Below are positions 8,231-20,739 of a stretch of 64,000 nt of DNA, piece after piece (position 1 is the stretch's first letter; each line of letters opens with the position of its first letter). Below the pieces are notes generated by a model. That model ran no database searches. It saw nothing but the letters and a program-made list of their open reading frames with translations, and was not told where the DNA came from. The stretch spans positions 4,779,001-4,843,000 of the forward strand of contig JAULJL010000010.1 in assembly GCA_030761205.1 (NCBI GenBank), in the 5' to 3' direction. The translations under genes were made by a program, and so were the position numbers. Origin of the DNA: Fremontodendron californicum (lineage: Eukaryota > Streptophyta > Magnoliopsida > Malvales > Malvaceae).

Positions 8231-8953
8231 ACATTTTCCTTTGCTTTTGCTAGACCTGATAATTTATGTATTCATGTCGTGTTCATTTTATTTTTTCGTA
8301 TCATAATTGTGTTTAAATAATTATATATTTATATAAATTTTGACATCTTAATAATTCATGTTATATAAATTTTTGACACATTTATATATTCATGTTATTT
8401 TTACGTGTCATATAATTATATTGTGTACAAAATTATCAAATCACTTTACCTTTGTCTTTGCCATGCAATGAATTTATTTATGATAATTGAAGCCTAACTG
8501 CCAACACAACTTTTTTCTTTGAATTGCTTTACACATGCATTTTGAAAAAAAAAATTACCGTAATTTTTTTCCCTTTAAAACACAATGTTTACTTTTTTAA
8601 AATCATAAAATTTCCCACCCAAATAATAGGGTGTGCCAAAAATCTAAGTAATAATTAACAGTTTAAAAAAAAAAAAAAACCTTAATAAAAACTCATTTAT
8701 TAATATGTATCATCTTGAATTGTTGATCAACTTTATTCAACCTTTATTTCTTAAATTTGATCACACCTTTTTTATTCCAAAAATAAATAACTCATAAAAT
8801 TACTTTCTAAAAAACTAAAAAGATGAAATTACCAAGAGCCCCACCAAAAAAAAACTAATCTTGTAATTAAAATTTCCGTCATCAATTCATTGAACATTAA
8901 TAAGAAAGAAAAAGAAGGGGGGTAAAATTGGAAATAAAAAACTAGTTAAAAGA

Positions 8954-9062
8954 TTTTTTTTTTTTTTTTTTGATAATTGGGTAAGGGAAGGGGTTGCTTG
9001 GGTTTGAACCCAAGACTTCATGCCCCAAGACTCTTGGCCACTCAGCCAAGAGCTTGTTGGCT
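8954..9062 (-). mobile_element. tRNA-derived SINE upstream of RABH1
   Basis: On the minus strand there is an RNA polymerase III A box, TGGCTGAGTGG (9048 to 9038), a B box, GGTTCAAACCC (9010 to 9000), with 27 bases between them, and a poly(A) tail (plus-strand T run 8954-8971). This is the layout of a short tRNA-derived SINE. It lies about 220 bp upstream of the RABH1 start codon. CTAGTT occurs on both flanks, but a full target duplication is not clear. Confidence 0.75.
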
Positions 9063-9279
9063 AGTTGTACTCGTCATAGTTGGCGGTTTCTCGTGCCCCC
9101 TATAGAAGGGATTAAACTCGTCTCAAAGCTTTCTTTCATTTTTCTTCTCTCTTGAAAATTTCAATTTCAATTCCATTTCCATTGAAATAATAATTGTAAC
9201 AAAATTTTCAATTTTTTCTTGGAGATTCAGATCTCATACTCTCGGTTTACACGCAAAAATAGAGAGAAGAAATTGAAAA

Positions 9280-12054
9280 ATGGCGACGGTGTCCCCTCTG
9301 GCGAAATACAAGCTGGTGTTCTTAGGTGATCAATCCGTTGGCAAAACCAGCATCATCACCCGCTTCATGTACGATAAATTCGACACCACTTACCAGGTAA
9401 CTTTTTTGTTAACAATTCGACGTGATTTTTCATTGATTCATGCAGATTCAACGAAGTTTTGTCCATTTCTTAGATTCCTCTGTTTCGTACATTGTTTGAA
9501 TTTGATTTAGTTTCCGTATTCGGTTCATTGATCTCTCCGTTAGATATATATTGATCTGGAGTATTAATCACGGATGGAATATCGTCTCTGATTTTGTTGT
9601 TGATCTCGAGCGAAATGATCGTAGTTTAAAAAGGCTTGATTTGTAACGTACAAGGAATTATGAATTTATGATCAAATTTGCGTAATAGCTTTTAACAGAT
9701 CTTGATTTTTTTGTTGTTGTTGATTTCTATCTTTAGTTTAGATGTTTTTTTATCTATGATAATTATTTCTAATTCATTGAATTTGAATTTTACTTCCATC
9801 AGATCGTAGAATACGTGAATTGAGGGTTTATATGTATATTTTCCTTGATATTTTAAAGCTTTTTGGAGAAGAATTTGCTCATGATTTATTGATAAAAATC
9901 AATTGCAGGCCACCATTGGAATTGATTTTTTGTCAAAAACAATGTATCTTGAAGATCGAACGGTTCGTTTGCAGCTTTGGTAATATAATTTCTTACTTTC
10001 CTATCTCTCTCTTTAACAATGTAGATCTTGGATAACTATGTTGAACGCTTATTTTATCTCAGCTCTAGAACCATGGCTATTATATGTTGGATGAAAAAAG
10101 CAATCAAGCATATTTCTTCTGAACTTATGATTTCATTGCTTATATTTTAGACTACAAATTAGTTCCAAAAAGAGCTTACATTTGTTGTAAGGCAGTTATA
10201 ATTTGTTGTCAGTGATGGAGCTTTAAAGTGGTGGGTGATGGTCATGACATGAGAAAAAAAAAAAAAAAAACCATTTTTGCTTGTTGAATCCCAGCATTTC
10301 CTCTTCACGCGGTTAGGAAATGTGACAACTTTAGGAAATAGAAACTAATTCATTTCTGTTGTGCACTTTATCCTCTTAAAGAAAACTATCCATAGGGTCA
10401 ATTTCTATTTTCTAATGAACACATCTCAGTGGTCTGTTCTGTTTGATAATTGAGTATAGTATAACATGCGAATTAATCTAATTTTCTTGGTTTTTAGGAT
10501 TTCATATACTCTTCAGTCGTCCAATTTTCTTGTCTCCATTTTAGTTTAATCTTATAATTTCACAGGGATACTGCTGGGCAGGAGAGATTTAGGAGTCTTA
10601 TTCCAAGCTACATCAGAGATTCTTCTGTTGCAGTAATCGTCTATGATGTAGCTAGTGAGTATAAGCTAACCCAAGTACTTCTCTTCTTTTCAAGTTCATT
10701 AAACGAGAGACCATAATGGAAAGCTTTTGTTAATTGACTCTATGATAATGCTTGTAAACAACTCTCTCCCATGATAACCAATAACCATTTACATATTCTT
10801 CACTTGGCTATATCCTTGCAGATAGGCAATCATTTTTGAATACTTCTAAGTGGATTGAGGAGGTACGCACAGAAAGAGGCAGTGATGTCATTATTGTACT
10901 TGTTGGGAACAAAACCGATCTGGTTGACAAAAGGTTAGTGATGAGTTGGAAAATTAAAATTTGTTAGATTGATTTTCCATATTACTGGAATTAGATGAGC
11001 TTCTTTGCTTGGGTTTATTCAAATTTGTAAAGTAAAAATCGTACTGAGAAACCAGTAAAGTTGATTCGCTTAATTTAACTGTGTTTTTCTTTGTTCACAT
11101 TGATAATATGCCATTTAGGTTTAAGTCTGAAACTTTTAGGGAATATCTTTTAGCAGTCTTACGACTCTTACCTATATCGTACGAGTAATTCCTTATGTTG
11201 TTTTCATTTATACTGTTTGATGATTAAACAGGCAGGTTTCTATAGAGGAAGGAGATAACAAGGCGCGTGAATCTGGAGTCATGTTTATAGATACCAGTGC
11301 AAAAGCAGGATTCAACATCAAGGTGAAAAAAACCAACACTATTTGATATTTATAACAAAGTATTACCAAGTCTTCCATACATATCTCTTTTTTGTTAAAG
11401 AGTCACTGCAGTTTGGAGACAAATTTTCTTTGCTTGTAATTTCTTTTTACTATAATTTATTCCAAGAGGGAAGACTTGCTCATGGGCCGAGCCGGACTGC
11501 AGTTTGAAATTTTTTTTCTTTCTTACCCAAGCCTAGCCTGATTTATTATTCAAATAATAATAAAATTTAAAATATCATTTTTATATTAATATTTGTAATT
11601 AAATTTAAATAAAAAAATTATTTTTTTAATAAGTGAACAGTGATTCAGGTCAGACAGACCCGAATCATAAAAACTCCTATTCAGACCCGGTTCAATACAG
11701 GTCAAACCTGTCGGGCCAGACGGGCTGCTTGGTCATGAGCAAGTCTAGGGGGAAGTATTGTTAATGTTGATCTGCTGTCATAGCATGCTTGAGCTTGACA
11801 AATCATGCTTTTCTTTTGATGCAAATTGGCATTCTTTACTTTGTCCTCATTTTGTTAATACACATTCTTTGTTAACTTCCAGTTCTACTGTGAATGTAAA
11901 ATTGCAGCCTCTATTCCGCAAGATTGCTGCTGCCTTACCAGGGATGGAAACTCTTTCTTCAACAAAACAGGAAGACATGGTCGATGTGAACTTGAAGCCC
12001 ACCGCCAATTCATCCCAGAAGACGGAGCAGCAAGGAGGGGGTTGTGCATGTTGA
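9280..12054 (+). CDS. RABH1B: RAB6-type small GTPase (RABH1 family), six exons
   Basis: RABH1/RAB6 GTPases direct vesicle traffic at the Golgi and between Golgi and ER. The 208-aa product is joined from 9280-9396, 9909-9979, 10566-10654, 10822-10933, 11232-11322 and 11908-12054; all introns are GT-AG and the phases agree. Visible motifs are the P-loop GDQSVGKT (16-23), switch I ATIGIDF, WDTAGQE (from residue 63), NKTD near 122, TSAKAGFN, and a C-terminal CAC for double geranylgeranylation. Length and sequence match Arabidopsis RABH1b, which is also 208 aa, apart from the hypervariable tail. Neighbours: a SINE lies about 220 bp upstream and a MITE fills much of the last intron. The family is certain; the exact paralogue (RABH1a, b, c...) is less so. 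Confidence 0.95.
11472..11746. mobile_element. MITE in the last intron of RABH1
   Basis: The 275-bp element has perfect 13-bp terminal inverted repeats (AGACTTGCTCATG at 11472-11484 and its complement at 11734-11746). Just inside are GGGCCGRGCC-type blocks, around an AT-rich core. No coding sequence is present. A related copy lies at 39959-40255. No clear target duplication is visible here. Confidence 0.85.
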
Positions 12055-12764
12055 GAGAAATGTACTATTTACTAAAGCTTAAGAGATAAAAAGAAGCATT
12101 CAAGCATTTTCTTCAACCATCAAATACACAAGCGAATATAGCAAAACACGGTAAAGGATTGCAAAATCTTTTTTTGCTCTTCAATTTACAATCCAATTTT
12201 TGAATATTTTAGGAAGCTAGTCTATGCTTCTGGTCCTACGGTAGAATGTTTGACATCTCTTTATTGATTTATTTTTCCACGTAGTTTATGGAACTATTCT
12301 TCCATGCATTACCAATGTTCCCAGTATTTTATGTCTCAGAAAAACAGCCAAATCGCTAGAGGGGGAAAAAGAAAAAAAAAACAGAAAAAACCATAGCTCA
12401 AATTGAGGGCTCTTAGTGGTTGATTTCATGATTTTGGAGCTAGCGTTTGACCATTGAACTAGACAACTGACTCCTCCATTGTAGAATATCTAATAGATCA
12501 GAAAAGAGACCGAAAAAATCGATTTCCTAAGATTACTGTTATAGATAGAATAATAGAAATGGGTTTGCATTTGATGCATTGTCAATATATAATTATATTT
12601 ACTGACAATGAATGTTACGGTGACATTTCATCGAAAAAATAAACTTTAAACTCTAAATTTAAATTTAAATTTTAACAAGTGGCATGTAGTGCATTATCAG
12701 TGTATACATTGCCTTAAATATAAATCCAATAAAAATATATACGAAAATATGATATGATAAGAAA

Positions 12765-12838
12765 GCACTCTTAGTTTAGTTCGGTAGAACGTGGGTCTCC
12801 AAAACTCAATGTTGTAGGTTCAAATCCTACATAACGTA
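12765..12838 (+). pseudogene. degenerate plastid-type tRNA-Trp(CCA)
   Basis: The 74-base sequence matches plastid trnW-CCA along most of its length: the D arm with TTCGGTAGAAC, the anticodon region GTCTCCAAAAC containing CCA, and the T arm GTAGGTTCAAATCCTAC. The acceptor stem is damaged (GCACTCT against ATAACGT leaves three mismatched pairs), so it should not be functional. It is a relic of plastid DNA, or of a mitochondrial copy of plastid DNA, moved to the nucleus. The insertion probably extends beyond the tRNA, but the flanks are not recognised. Confidence 0.85.
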
Positions 12839-13179
12839 ATTCCTCTCTTATTAGGTCGAAAATTACATGAATCCTCAAAAAATTCCAAGAACTCTTGTTA
12901 TACATTCGTTTCAGCTCTCAGCTCTCTTTTCTAGGTTCATCGATATTGAATCAATCAAACGCACTATTAACACTTGTTCCACTTTTGGAAATATCATTAA
13001 ATCTCGATTTTTCATATATAAATGTAACTAACATATCTCTTTCGTAAAGAATTTTTCCATAATGTCCATGGATAGTTGTTCCCGGAATTGTCAAATAAGG
13101 CTTAGCCGATTTTATTATTACAAAATCAACTTGAACAATAAAAACTTGACCCGATTTTAGGTGTGATCCGCTTTTGGCT

Positions 13180-13290
13180 ATATATACATATGAGCACGAC
13201 ACGTTTAATAAATATGAAAATAGTGTAATAAATATGACATGATACAATACGTTTAAACATGATTAATACTATTAAGACAAAACGTTTAAT
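13180..13290 (-). repeat. dispersed GTGTCGTGT-rich repeat, copy 2 of 3
   Basis: Read on the minus strand this piece matches the repeat at 8100-8230 (TTTAAACGTATTGT and TTATTAAACGTGTCGTG blocks). It is non-coding. Confidence 0.55.
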
Positions 13291-16083
13291 ACACTTATTG
13301 TATTCATATTTAAAATTTTAACAAATTTAATAATTTATATTATATTTATATTTTATACAATTGACATTAAAAAAAAAAAAAACCCAAGGGATTGACATTT
13401 GACAGGTCTAAGTACGGCGTTGAGTTAATAATATGTTCAACTTTCAGAGTAGACTAATGGACAAACAACTCACTAATAAAGTTTCATCAGACTAACTGAA
13501 GAAAATTCTCTAAAGTATTATGTTACCCAGATTTAAAAATGAATATTAGATATAGATATAAATATATATTCGATACGTGTATATTTAATTTTTTAAAGTT
13601 TTTTTATATTTAGAAGATCATATATTATATTTATATTTAAATATATATCGAACACAGAAAAAAAAAAAAAATCCAGATAGTATAACTAAACGATATTAAG
13701 CTTCAACTGAGCTATCACATACTTATTAATTACTATATTTAAGATTTAGTTAAAAGCTGAGTGAGTCTCACCTGCATTTAAAGCTTGCTAGTCTCTGCAA
13801 CACCTTCTGCAAATGCTGTAATTCATGGAGATGTAAGATTAGCCCAAACAGACATAATTATTTGGAACTGCAAGCTTGAAAAGTTTCATTACTCATTTTC
13901 TTTTCTTTTCTTTTCTTTTCGTTTTTTTTTTTTTAATTTATTGTTTGAAATCACGGTTATCTGGTATAGACATAATCATCTTTTAATTGGTTTCCTTTTG
14001 ATTATTTATTTTTCGATTTACTTTTACTTTGTATAAAATTCTTAGAATAAATATTATATGAAGTTATTGATTGAATTTGAAAGAGTAAGTAAGAATAAAC
14101 TTAAAAACTAAGATTATTATAATGTGAGATAAAAGAAAATGGGCACAAAATTATGTAGGGCATTTCAGTTTCAGCTTTGCAATAGGCTATGGAAAAATAC
14201 TATATTCCATGAACCAGTTGCACAGTTGCTGAGAGCGTGATTCTTTTTTAGATTTTGATCCCTTTCAATTGTTTTATGCCCTTCCCAATTGCCCATGCCA
14301 GCCCCCACTACTTGGATGAACAATTTTCCTATTAGGAAAGGAAAAATATAATTTTTTTTTTTTATTTACAAATGAGCAGCTATGCTGCTTATAATTTCCG
14401 GGCCATTGGCCTAGAAATTCCTAAAAGAATTTACTGCATAAAATTTCGTAAACGTGGTGGGAATTTCAACACCTCAACGTTATTTGTACCATCATTGAAA
14501 GGCCATTTCATTAAAAAATTGTATAAAAATTTACCTTTTTAAAAATATGTTAAACCCTTGCAATCTCAGTTCCTATGAATTAATTATTAGCACTGATAAA
14601 TAATAGTGTGCAAAGAGTTTTTATCTTGTAAAAAGTTTGTAATTTTTTTCACAGAAAGAATTTGATTTTAATAGCAGTCATCGAATGCCTCATTCTCATG
14701 CGAATTTTAACCCCATTAAAATTGCAAAAATCTCTACTTTAATAATAAAACCTTGTCCAACTCTTTGGGAAAAACCAAAAACCCAATACCCATCACAGTC
14801 TTGAGCAATGCCTCCTACAACTAGCTTCTTCCGATTAAATAATGCAGCACCATCGACATCCGCAGGAGGAGGCTGCCACGTAATAAGTCGTATTTGGCAA
14901 GTCTATTAGTTTTCTTAAAAAAAATAAAAATTCTTTTGCTCTAAACAGTATAATATGGGAGGCAAAATATAGCAAGCTAAAAATTTCCTCAAAAATACAT
15001 TTATTTCTCCATTTCTATACATGCCAGCAAACAAAAACAAATAAGATAGGTCACGGAATCACCTCATCAATTATGATGTTTTTCCTTGATATATATCAAG
15101 TAATTTTTAATCATAATTTTTAAAAACATTTAGTTGTTAGTTAAGATTAGATCATTAGAACAAATATTTGAGTAATAACTAATAGTATTATTGTTTTTTT
15201 GCATTATCTTACTAACTCTTAATTCTTAGTCTTTCTTCTTCAAATATAGCTATTTGCCTATTTTGATTTAATTATTTGTGTGTACAATTATATTTATATG
15301 TATGCATAATATAAATCATAATATATTTACATATTGAATATCAAAGCTCATCGAATCAATTGTTTTAAATATCAATATGATAATATATCATATTTTTTAT
15401 AATCAATTATTTAATAAATTGATTTTATATAAAAAATTAATTTTATATTCTTTCTATGCTAACAAATATTGATATTAATATACACATATAAGTAAAAAAA
15501 ATCATATTATACAAAACTTACTAAAAAATAATAATAATTTATTTTTAAATTTGAACATTTAAATTATGTAAAAATAATTACATATAATATAAAATAAAAA
15601 TAACATAAAACCTAAGCCCAAACTTGAAAAATACCAAAACTCAAAAAGTCCTAAATTTGATATGACACTAGTTTGAAATGACTTCACCCAAATTTTTCTG
15701 AATTTGTCCAATTGACATCTCTAATTAAGATTTGAATTTTAAATTTACTTAATGCTATATTTAAAAAAAAAAAATAATATAAATCAACTGAGCTACACTG
15801 TTTTTGTTAGAATTAAGATGGATCTCTTTTTCAAAATAAAAAAAATAATAATAAGGTCACTTTTTTATTTTTTAAAAAGTTGAAAAATATGAAATATTGA
15901 AAGAAAGCACATGTGTCACATGCTAGTTCCATTTCACCAAACTGAAAAATCATTTGACCTCGTTCGCAGTCCCAAACCCAACAATAAAAAGCAAGAAAAA
16001 GAAAAAGAAAAAAAAAACATTTACACACAACCAAGAAAGAAAAGAAGTCAAAAACTCGATGAAAGCAAAGTAAGTGCCAGCCT

Positions 16084-16117
16084 CGGTTATGGTTATGGTT
16101 ATGGTTATAGTTATGGA
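16084..16117 (+). repeat. GGTTAT hexamer microsatellite
   Basis: About five tandem copies of GGTTAT, one with a substitution, lie some 225 bp upstream of the BTL start codon, probably in the promoter or 5' leader. It produces repetitive open frames on both strands that are not genes. Confidence 0.85.
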
Positions 16118-16340
16118 AGGCCAAGTCGGAGAATCATCGCCAGCATCTTTCTCCATATTCCTCATCACTATCTTATCATTTATTCCATTCCCTCTTCTTC
16201 TTCACGCCTCTCTCACTCTCCTTTTAAAACCCACTTCGATGCTTTCTCTTCCTTGATTTGATTTCCTTCCAAACCTCGCAAATTTAAATTTTCTCTAATA
16301 ATTGGAGTTTTTGCTATTTCTTTTTCCTTTTTTTGCTGCA

Positions 16341-19300
16341 ATGTACGGTGTAGATCGCTGCTTGTTCATTGACTCGACCAGGGCTTCACAACATTTGAAT
16401 CTTAATCGTCCATTTTTGCTGGGTGGCTTGTTTCTCAACGACAAAACACTGCCTTCCTCGTTTGTTTCATTCATTTCACTAAAGACCCATAAATGTTTTG
16501 TTGATAAAAATGACAATGTGTGTTTCGTTTCTGGTTTTTTGGGTGGTGGGAAGAGTAGTAAAACTCTGCGTCCTGTGAAGTCGAGGAGAGGTGGTGGCAA
16601 AGGGGGCTGGTTTTTATCGGTGAGTCTGTCAAGGGAGGAAGGGTATGTTGGGGAATCAGGAGAAATTTGGGGGCAAAATGGGGATAAGAATTTGGAAGAA
16701 GTGGAAATGGTGGAAGAGGAGAAAGAGAAGGTGAAAGTGAAAGTGAAGAAGGGATCAGGTGCTTTGAATACCACCAAACATCTTTGGGCTGGTGCTGTTG
16801 CTGCTATGGTTTCAAGGTTTTGGCTTTTTTCCCCTCTTTTTTATTTTTTATTTTATTTTTTTTTATCTATATTTAAGGTTTATAACGAGTTTTATTTTGT
16901 TATGAGAAAATTTGTTGGGAAAATGTGGATGGGAAGAAAACGATGGAAGATTTGTTTGTGTCTTAATTTTAACTTTTGTTTCAGATGGAACATTAAATGA
17001 CAAAAATTTGATGGTATATCTTCACTGTCTTAGACTTTTCTTTTTTGGTGCTATTTGGCAAAGTCTGAAAATGTAAGAACTGACTAGTCAGAACCCTAAA
17101 TTATATGTGCTGAAATTATAGAACAGCTTGATAAGTATGAGAGCTGGAATCCGAAAGGAATGTAAGTTATTATTTATATGGCAAAAAGTTTAGAAGAAAA
17201 TGAGTTGATTATCTGATAATGGTTTAAAGATTTATATTCATTTTACTTAATATATTACCCAATAGTTTCAAATTTAATGTTGAATTGAAAGCTTTACCAA
17301 GCACACCTGTTACATTATGGTGCGGAAAAAGGATTTATGGTTTTACTTTAGCTTGTACTTTTTCATCTCCTATGTTTCAATGATTGTACCTTAACTGCTT
17401 GCTATTTGGTTCCGATCGTTGAATTATTATCAATTGAATCACAGTTTGTAGCTCAAATAGTTGTTTGCTTTTGTAACAGGACTCTCATTGCTCCTCTGGA
17501 GAGATTGAAGTTGGAATACATAGTTCGTGGTGAAAAGAAAAGGCTTATTGAACTAATTAAATCGATTGCCGCCTCAGAAGGGTTGAAAGGTTTTTGGAAA
17601 GGGAATTTTATCAATATTCTTCGCACTGCTCCTTTTAAGGCTATCAATTTCTATGCTTATGATACCTACAGAAGTCAACTATTGAAATTGTCTGGAAATG
17701 AGGAATCCACAAATTCTGAGAGGTTTCTTGCCGGTGCTGCAGCCGGGGTTACTGCAACCTTGCTCTGCTTACCAATGGACACCGTATGTGACAATTTAGG
17801 ACTTCATTATTTGGTTACATGTTAGCCTCCCCTTTTTGTATTGTGTGTGTGGTCTGGTTCGCTTGTGGGGGATTTTTGGAATTTGATATCTTCTTGTTTT
17901 GAAGTATTCTTAGTATATGTTTTTAGATTTGGCTGCATGATCTGATGGGAAGCAAGGATGGGACTGGAAGTAGCATACTTCTGTGAGTTTACTCTACTTG
18001 CCCTTATACGTAGTGTCCGTACAGGGGATGATCCTCCTCTTGATAGCTCCCATCTCTTCAATCTTTATGGCTTAAGTGCTGTTGCCTTTACTTGTGATAT
18101 CTGTTTCCAAGATTTCACATGATGCCATGATTAAGCCATCTCTTCTATTCATCAAAACTTGGATAATAATTCAGTGTCTGAAACTAAAACATGTAGTTTC
18201 TGTTGCAAGAATGTTATGCTTAAGATTATCTGATTTGGATTGGGGTATGGGAATGTTTTGATGTCTAATGTAGATTATGGGATGCGATATTTCCTTCATG
18301 TATGCGTGGCACTTTTAAAGAAGTCCATATACTTTGTTATTGCATAGTAATGCTCCTTGTTTTTGGCACCTGTTCAGAACAAGGTAATAGTAACCCAACT
18401 TCTACACAGTTTTTGTAGATGCAAGTCAGCGGCAGGTTTAGTTTTGTAAATACTTTTTGCGTAACATGTCAGATGAAATTAATTGCATCCTGTTCCATTT
18501 CTTCAACCGATTTCAGTTGTATTAGATTCTTTCCAATTCGATGTCTATGCCTTCTTGAGAATTTCATTCCTTCTACTTATCCCACATTTTGTGGACAAAG
18601 TAGATGGTCTACGTGTACCCTTTTTATACCCCCTTTCCGATACAGTTGGTTACCATTAAGATACTATTTGAATAGTGACTCTGCTGGAGTAATTTTCATT
18701 TGTTGTGCTGTTAACATTTTTTTCTTGATTATGGTGTTTCGAATTGCTCTCCTGTTAAAATCATCGCTAAATCACCTCTGTACATGCTAATTGCAGATAA
18801 GGACAGTAATGGTAGCTCCGGGTGGGGAAGCTTTGGGTGGTTTGATTGGTGTTTTCCTACACATGATTCAGACTGAAGGGTTCTTTTCTCTTTACAAGGG
18901 ACTAGTCCCCTCAATTATAAGCATGGCACCTTCAGGTGCAGTCTTCTATGGTGTCTATGATATATTGAAGTCAGCCTATCTTCGTTCACCTGAAGGGAGA
19001 AAAAGAATTCAAGACATGAAACAAGGTGGTCAGGAACTGAATGCATTTAAACAATTAGAGTTGGGTCCTATTAGAACATTACTGTACGGGGCAATTGCCG
19101 GTGCATGTTCTGAAGCTGCTACATATCCATTTGAAGTTGTTAGGAGGCATCTTCAAATGCAAGTCCGTGCGACAAAGTTAAGTGCATTGGCAACTTGTGT
19201 CAAGATAGTTGAGCAAGGTGGAATTTCTGCTCTTTATGTGGGATTAATTCCCAGCTTACTGCAGGTACGAAATAAATTGTCTAGTAAATGGACTATTGTT

Positions 19301-20405
19301 CTATTTTATGAATTTTTCTTATATCTATTTCACTAATTAGTTGCCTTAATTATATAAGTAGTGAGTGGAATATTTACTATTACCAAATTTAAACTGTTTT
19401 TGAACTTTCAAAGGTGTAAAGCTTCGACTGCATGGTATCTGATTGACTTGAATTTCTTCCCGAAGGTAGAAATTGTTATAAAGATGGCGGCAAAAAAAAC
19501 TTTAAAGAACTTGCATTTTGAAGTATATTAACAGATTGTTTACTATTGATTTTTTGCGTGCATCAGTTGTTGAGACACATATGGCATGTGGAAAGAAATG
19601 CAGATATCTAGGCCATGGATGCCACACTGCTTGTGTTTTAGGAGGGCCTATGAGACCTCAAAACAATTCAGAGCCAACTTTTTGGCATTCTGGTAGCTAG
19701 AGTAGTTGGAAGAGGACTTAGAATTAAAAAAAAAGATAGGGAGGATTTTATAATAATTTTCACTGCAAATGTCTAGGTCATGGATGCCAGGCTATGTTAC
19801 TTCGACTCTTCATTTTTTCTAAAATATTCATGTCCGACACCCATGTCCGACACATATTCGGACATGGGTATGAAGGTATGATCCTTCAAATATATGGAAA
19901 AACTTAGAAAAAATTGAGCATATCCCTGTCGAACACATACCCGTATCTGACACTCAGTCCCGAGTCCAAGTAACATGATGTCAGGCATAGCATTAATATG
20001 CATAATTCTATGTATATTAAACTCACTCATATCTACATACATACACACACACCCACGACCAGTCACCCGCACATGTGCTCCTAGCCCCTTCTTCTTCTTC
20101 TTCTTCTTAGTGCAGCTAACTGCAAAATGATACATGTAAATTAACCGATGGCAGAGTTTTTTGTTTGGACTTTAACACCAGTTTGTTAGTAGATGAACTT
20201 CCATTTCTTGACTTCTTTTGTCCAAGTTCTTGTATGATTTTGAAACAATATAGGATTGTACCAATCTGTTGTTTCAAATTTCTTAAGTTTCTTTCATTTT
20301 CTAACTTAAATTCATTTCATTGCACTACAGGTATTACCATCAGCTGCCATAAGTTACTTCATTTACGAGTTCATGAAGATAGTTCTAAAGGTGGAGCCAG
20401 CATAG
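16341..20405 (+). CDS. BTL3: mitochondrial carrier family protein, BTL type (probable adenine nucleotide transporter), four exons
   Basis: The family moves nucleotides and related metabolites across organelle inner membranes. Exons 16341-16816, 17480-17783, 18797-19264 and 20331-20405 give 440 aa in consistent phase. The start is the first ATG (MYGVDRCLF). The N-terminal 140 residues are a poorly conserved extension ending in a Glu/Lys-rich stretch. Three carrier repeats follow, each with the Px[DE]xx[KR] signature: PLERLK (164-169), PMDTIR (257-262) and PFEVVR (371-376), plus EGLKGFWKGN and EGFFSLYKG links. The blocks APGGEALGG and VLPSAAISYF closely resemble Arabidopsis BTL2/BTL3. Intron 3 contains a MITE (19792-19978). 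Whether it acts in mitochondria or plastids cannot be told from the sequence. BTL3 is preferred because of the gene order. Confidence 0.93.
19792..19978. mobile_element. CTATGTTACT-type MITE, copy 1 (intron of BTL)
   Basis: The element begins CTATGTTACT and ends with the inverse (GTAACATG-). It contains blocks such as GTCCGACACATATTCGG and ATACCCGTATCTGACACTC. It belongs to a family with six copies in this window (also 30106, 34860, 35400, 42080 and 42783). It is non-coding and lies in BTL intron 3. Confidence 0.82.
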
Positions 20406-20705
20406 ACATTTTACTTTGGGATTGATTGAGGCTGCTGGGGGTGGAGTTTTATTTCATGAAAAAAAAGAAGCCTAAGTCAACTTCAAATTTACCTATACCA
20501 TTTTACAAAACAATAGATGGACAATAACCATTCTTGTTTCTAGCAGTTATTTGTAAAATTCAATTGACATGATGTTGTTCAAACAATTACTATTGGATTA
20601 TTATGAAAATAACTCATAACTTTTCTATGTTTATGCTAAACATGTACTGTAGCTATATATGAGTAATCCAAGAAAACAACAAAGAAAGGCTGTGACATTA
20701 ATTCT

Positions 20706-20739
20706 CAGTTTTTTCTGTGTTTAAACATAGAAAAAACTG
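20706..20739. other. 34-bp near-perfect palindrome
   Basis: The two halves CAGTTTTTTCTGTGTTT and AAACATAGAAAAAACTG are complementary except for one pair, with no spacer. It lies 300 bp past the BTL stop codon. Directly after it an 'ACTGCCAG...TTGGCAAAGC' segment is repeated with a period of about 77 bp (20736 and 20813). Confidence 0.85.

Larger units (their letters stand above)
12055..16340. other. intergenic region between RABH1 and the BTL carrier
   Basis: Apart from the tRNA relic (12765-12838) and a dispersed repeat (13180-13290), this stretch is AT-rich with poly(A)/poly(T) runs, and I see no gene in it. About 80 bp before the carrier's transcribed leader region there is a short hexamer repeat of GGTTAT (16084-16117). 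The last 200 bp are C/T-rich, as in many plant 5' leaders. Confidence 0.7.

Noticed and set aside
12360..12480. Possible second tRNA-derived SINE on the minus strand (TAGTTCAATGGT as an A box, followed by a T-rich end)
   Set aside because: No acceptable B box at the right distance and no clear tail or target duplication.
15831..16261. Repetitive Gly-Tyr or Thr-Ile open frames upstream of the BTL gene
   Set aside because: They come from the GGTTAT microsatellite and neighbouring low-complexity DNA.
16295..16777. 160-aa open frame opposite BTL exon 1
   Set aside because: It is a mirror of the low-complexity, purine-rich coding strand; the plus-strand exon has clear homology and correct splicing.
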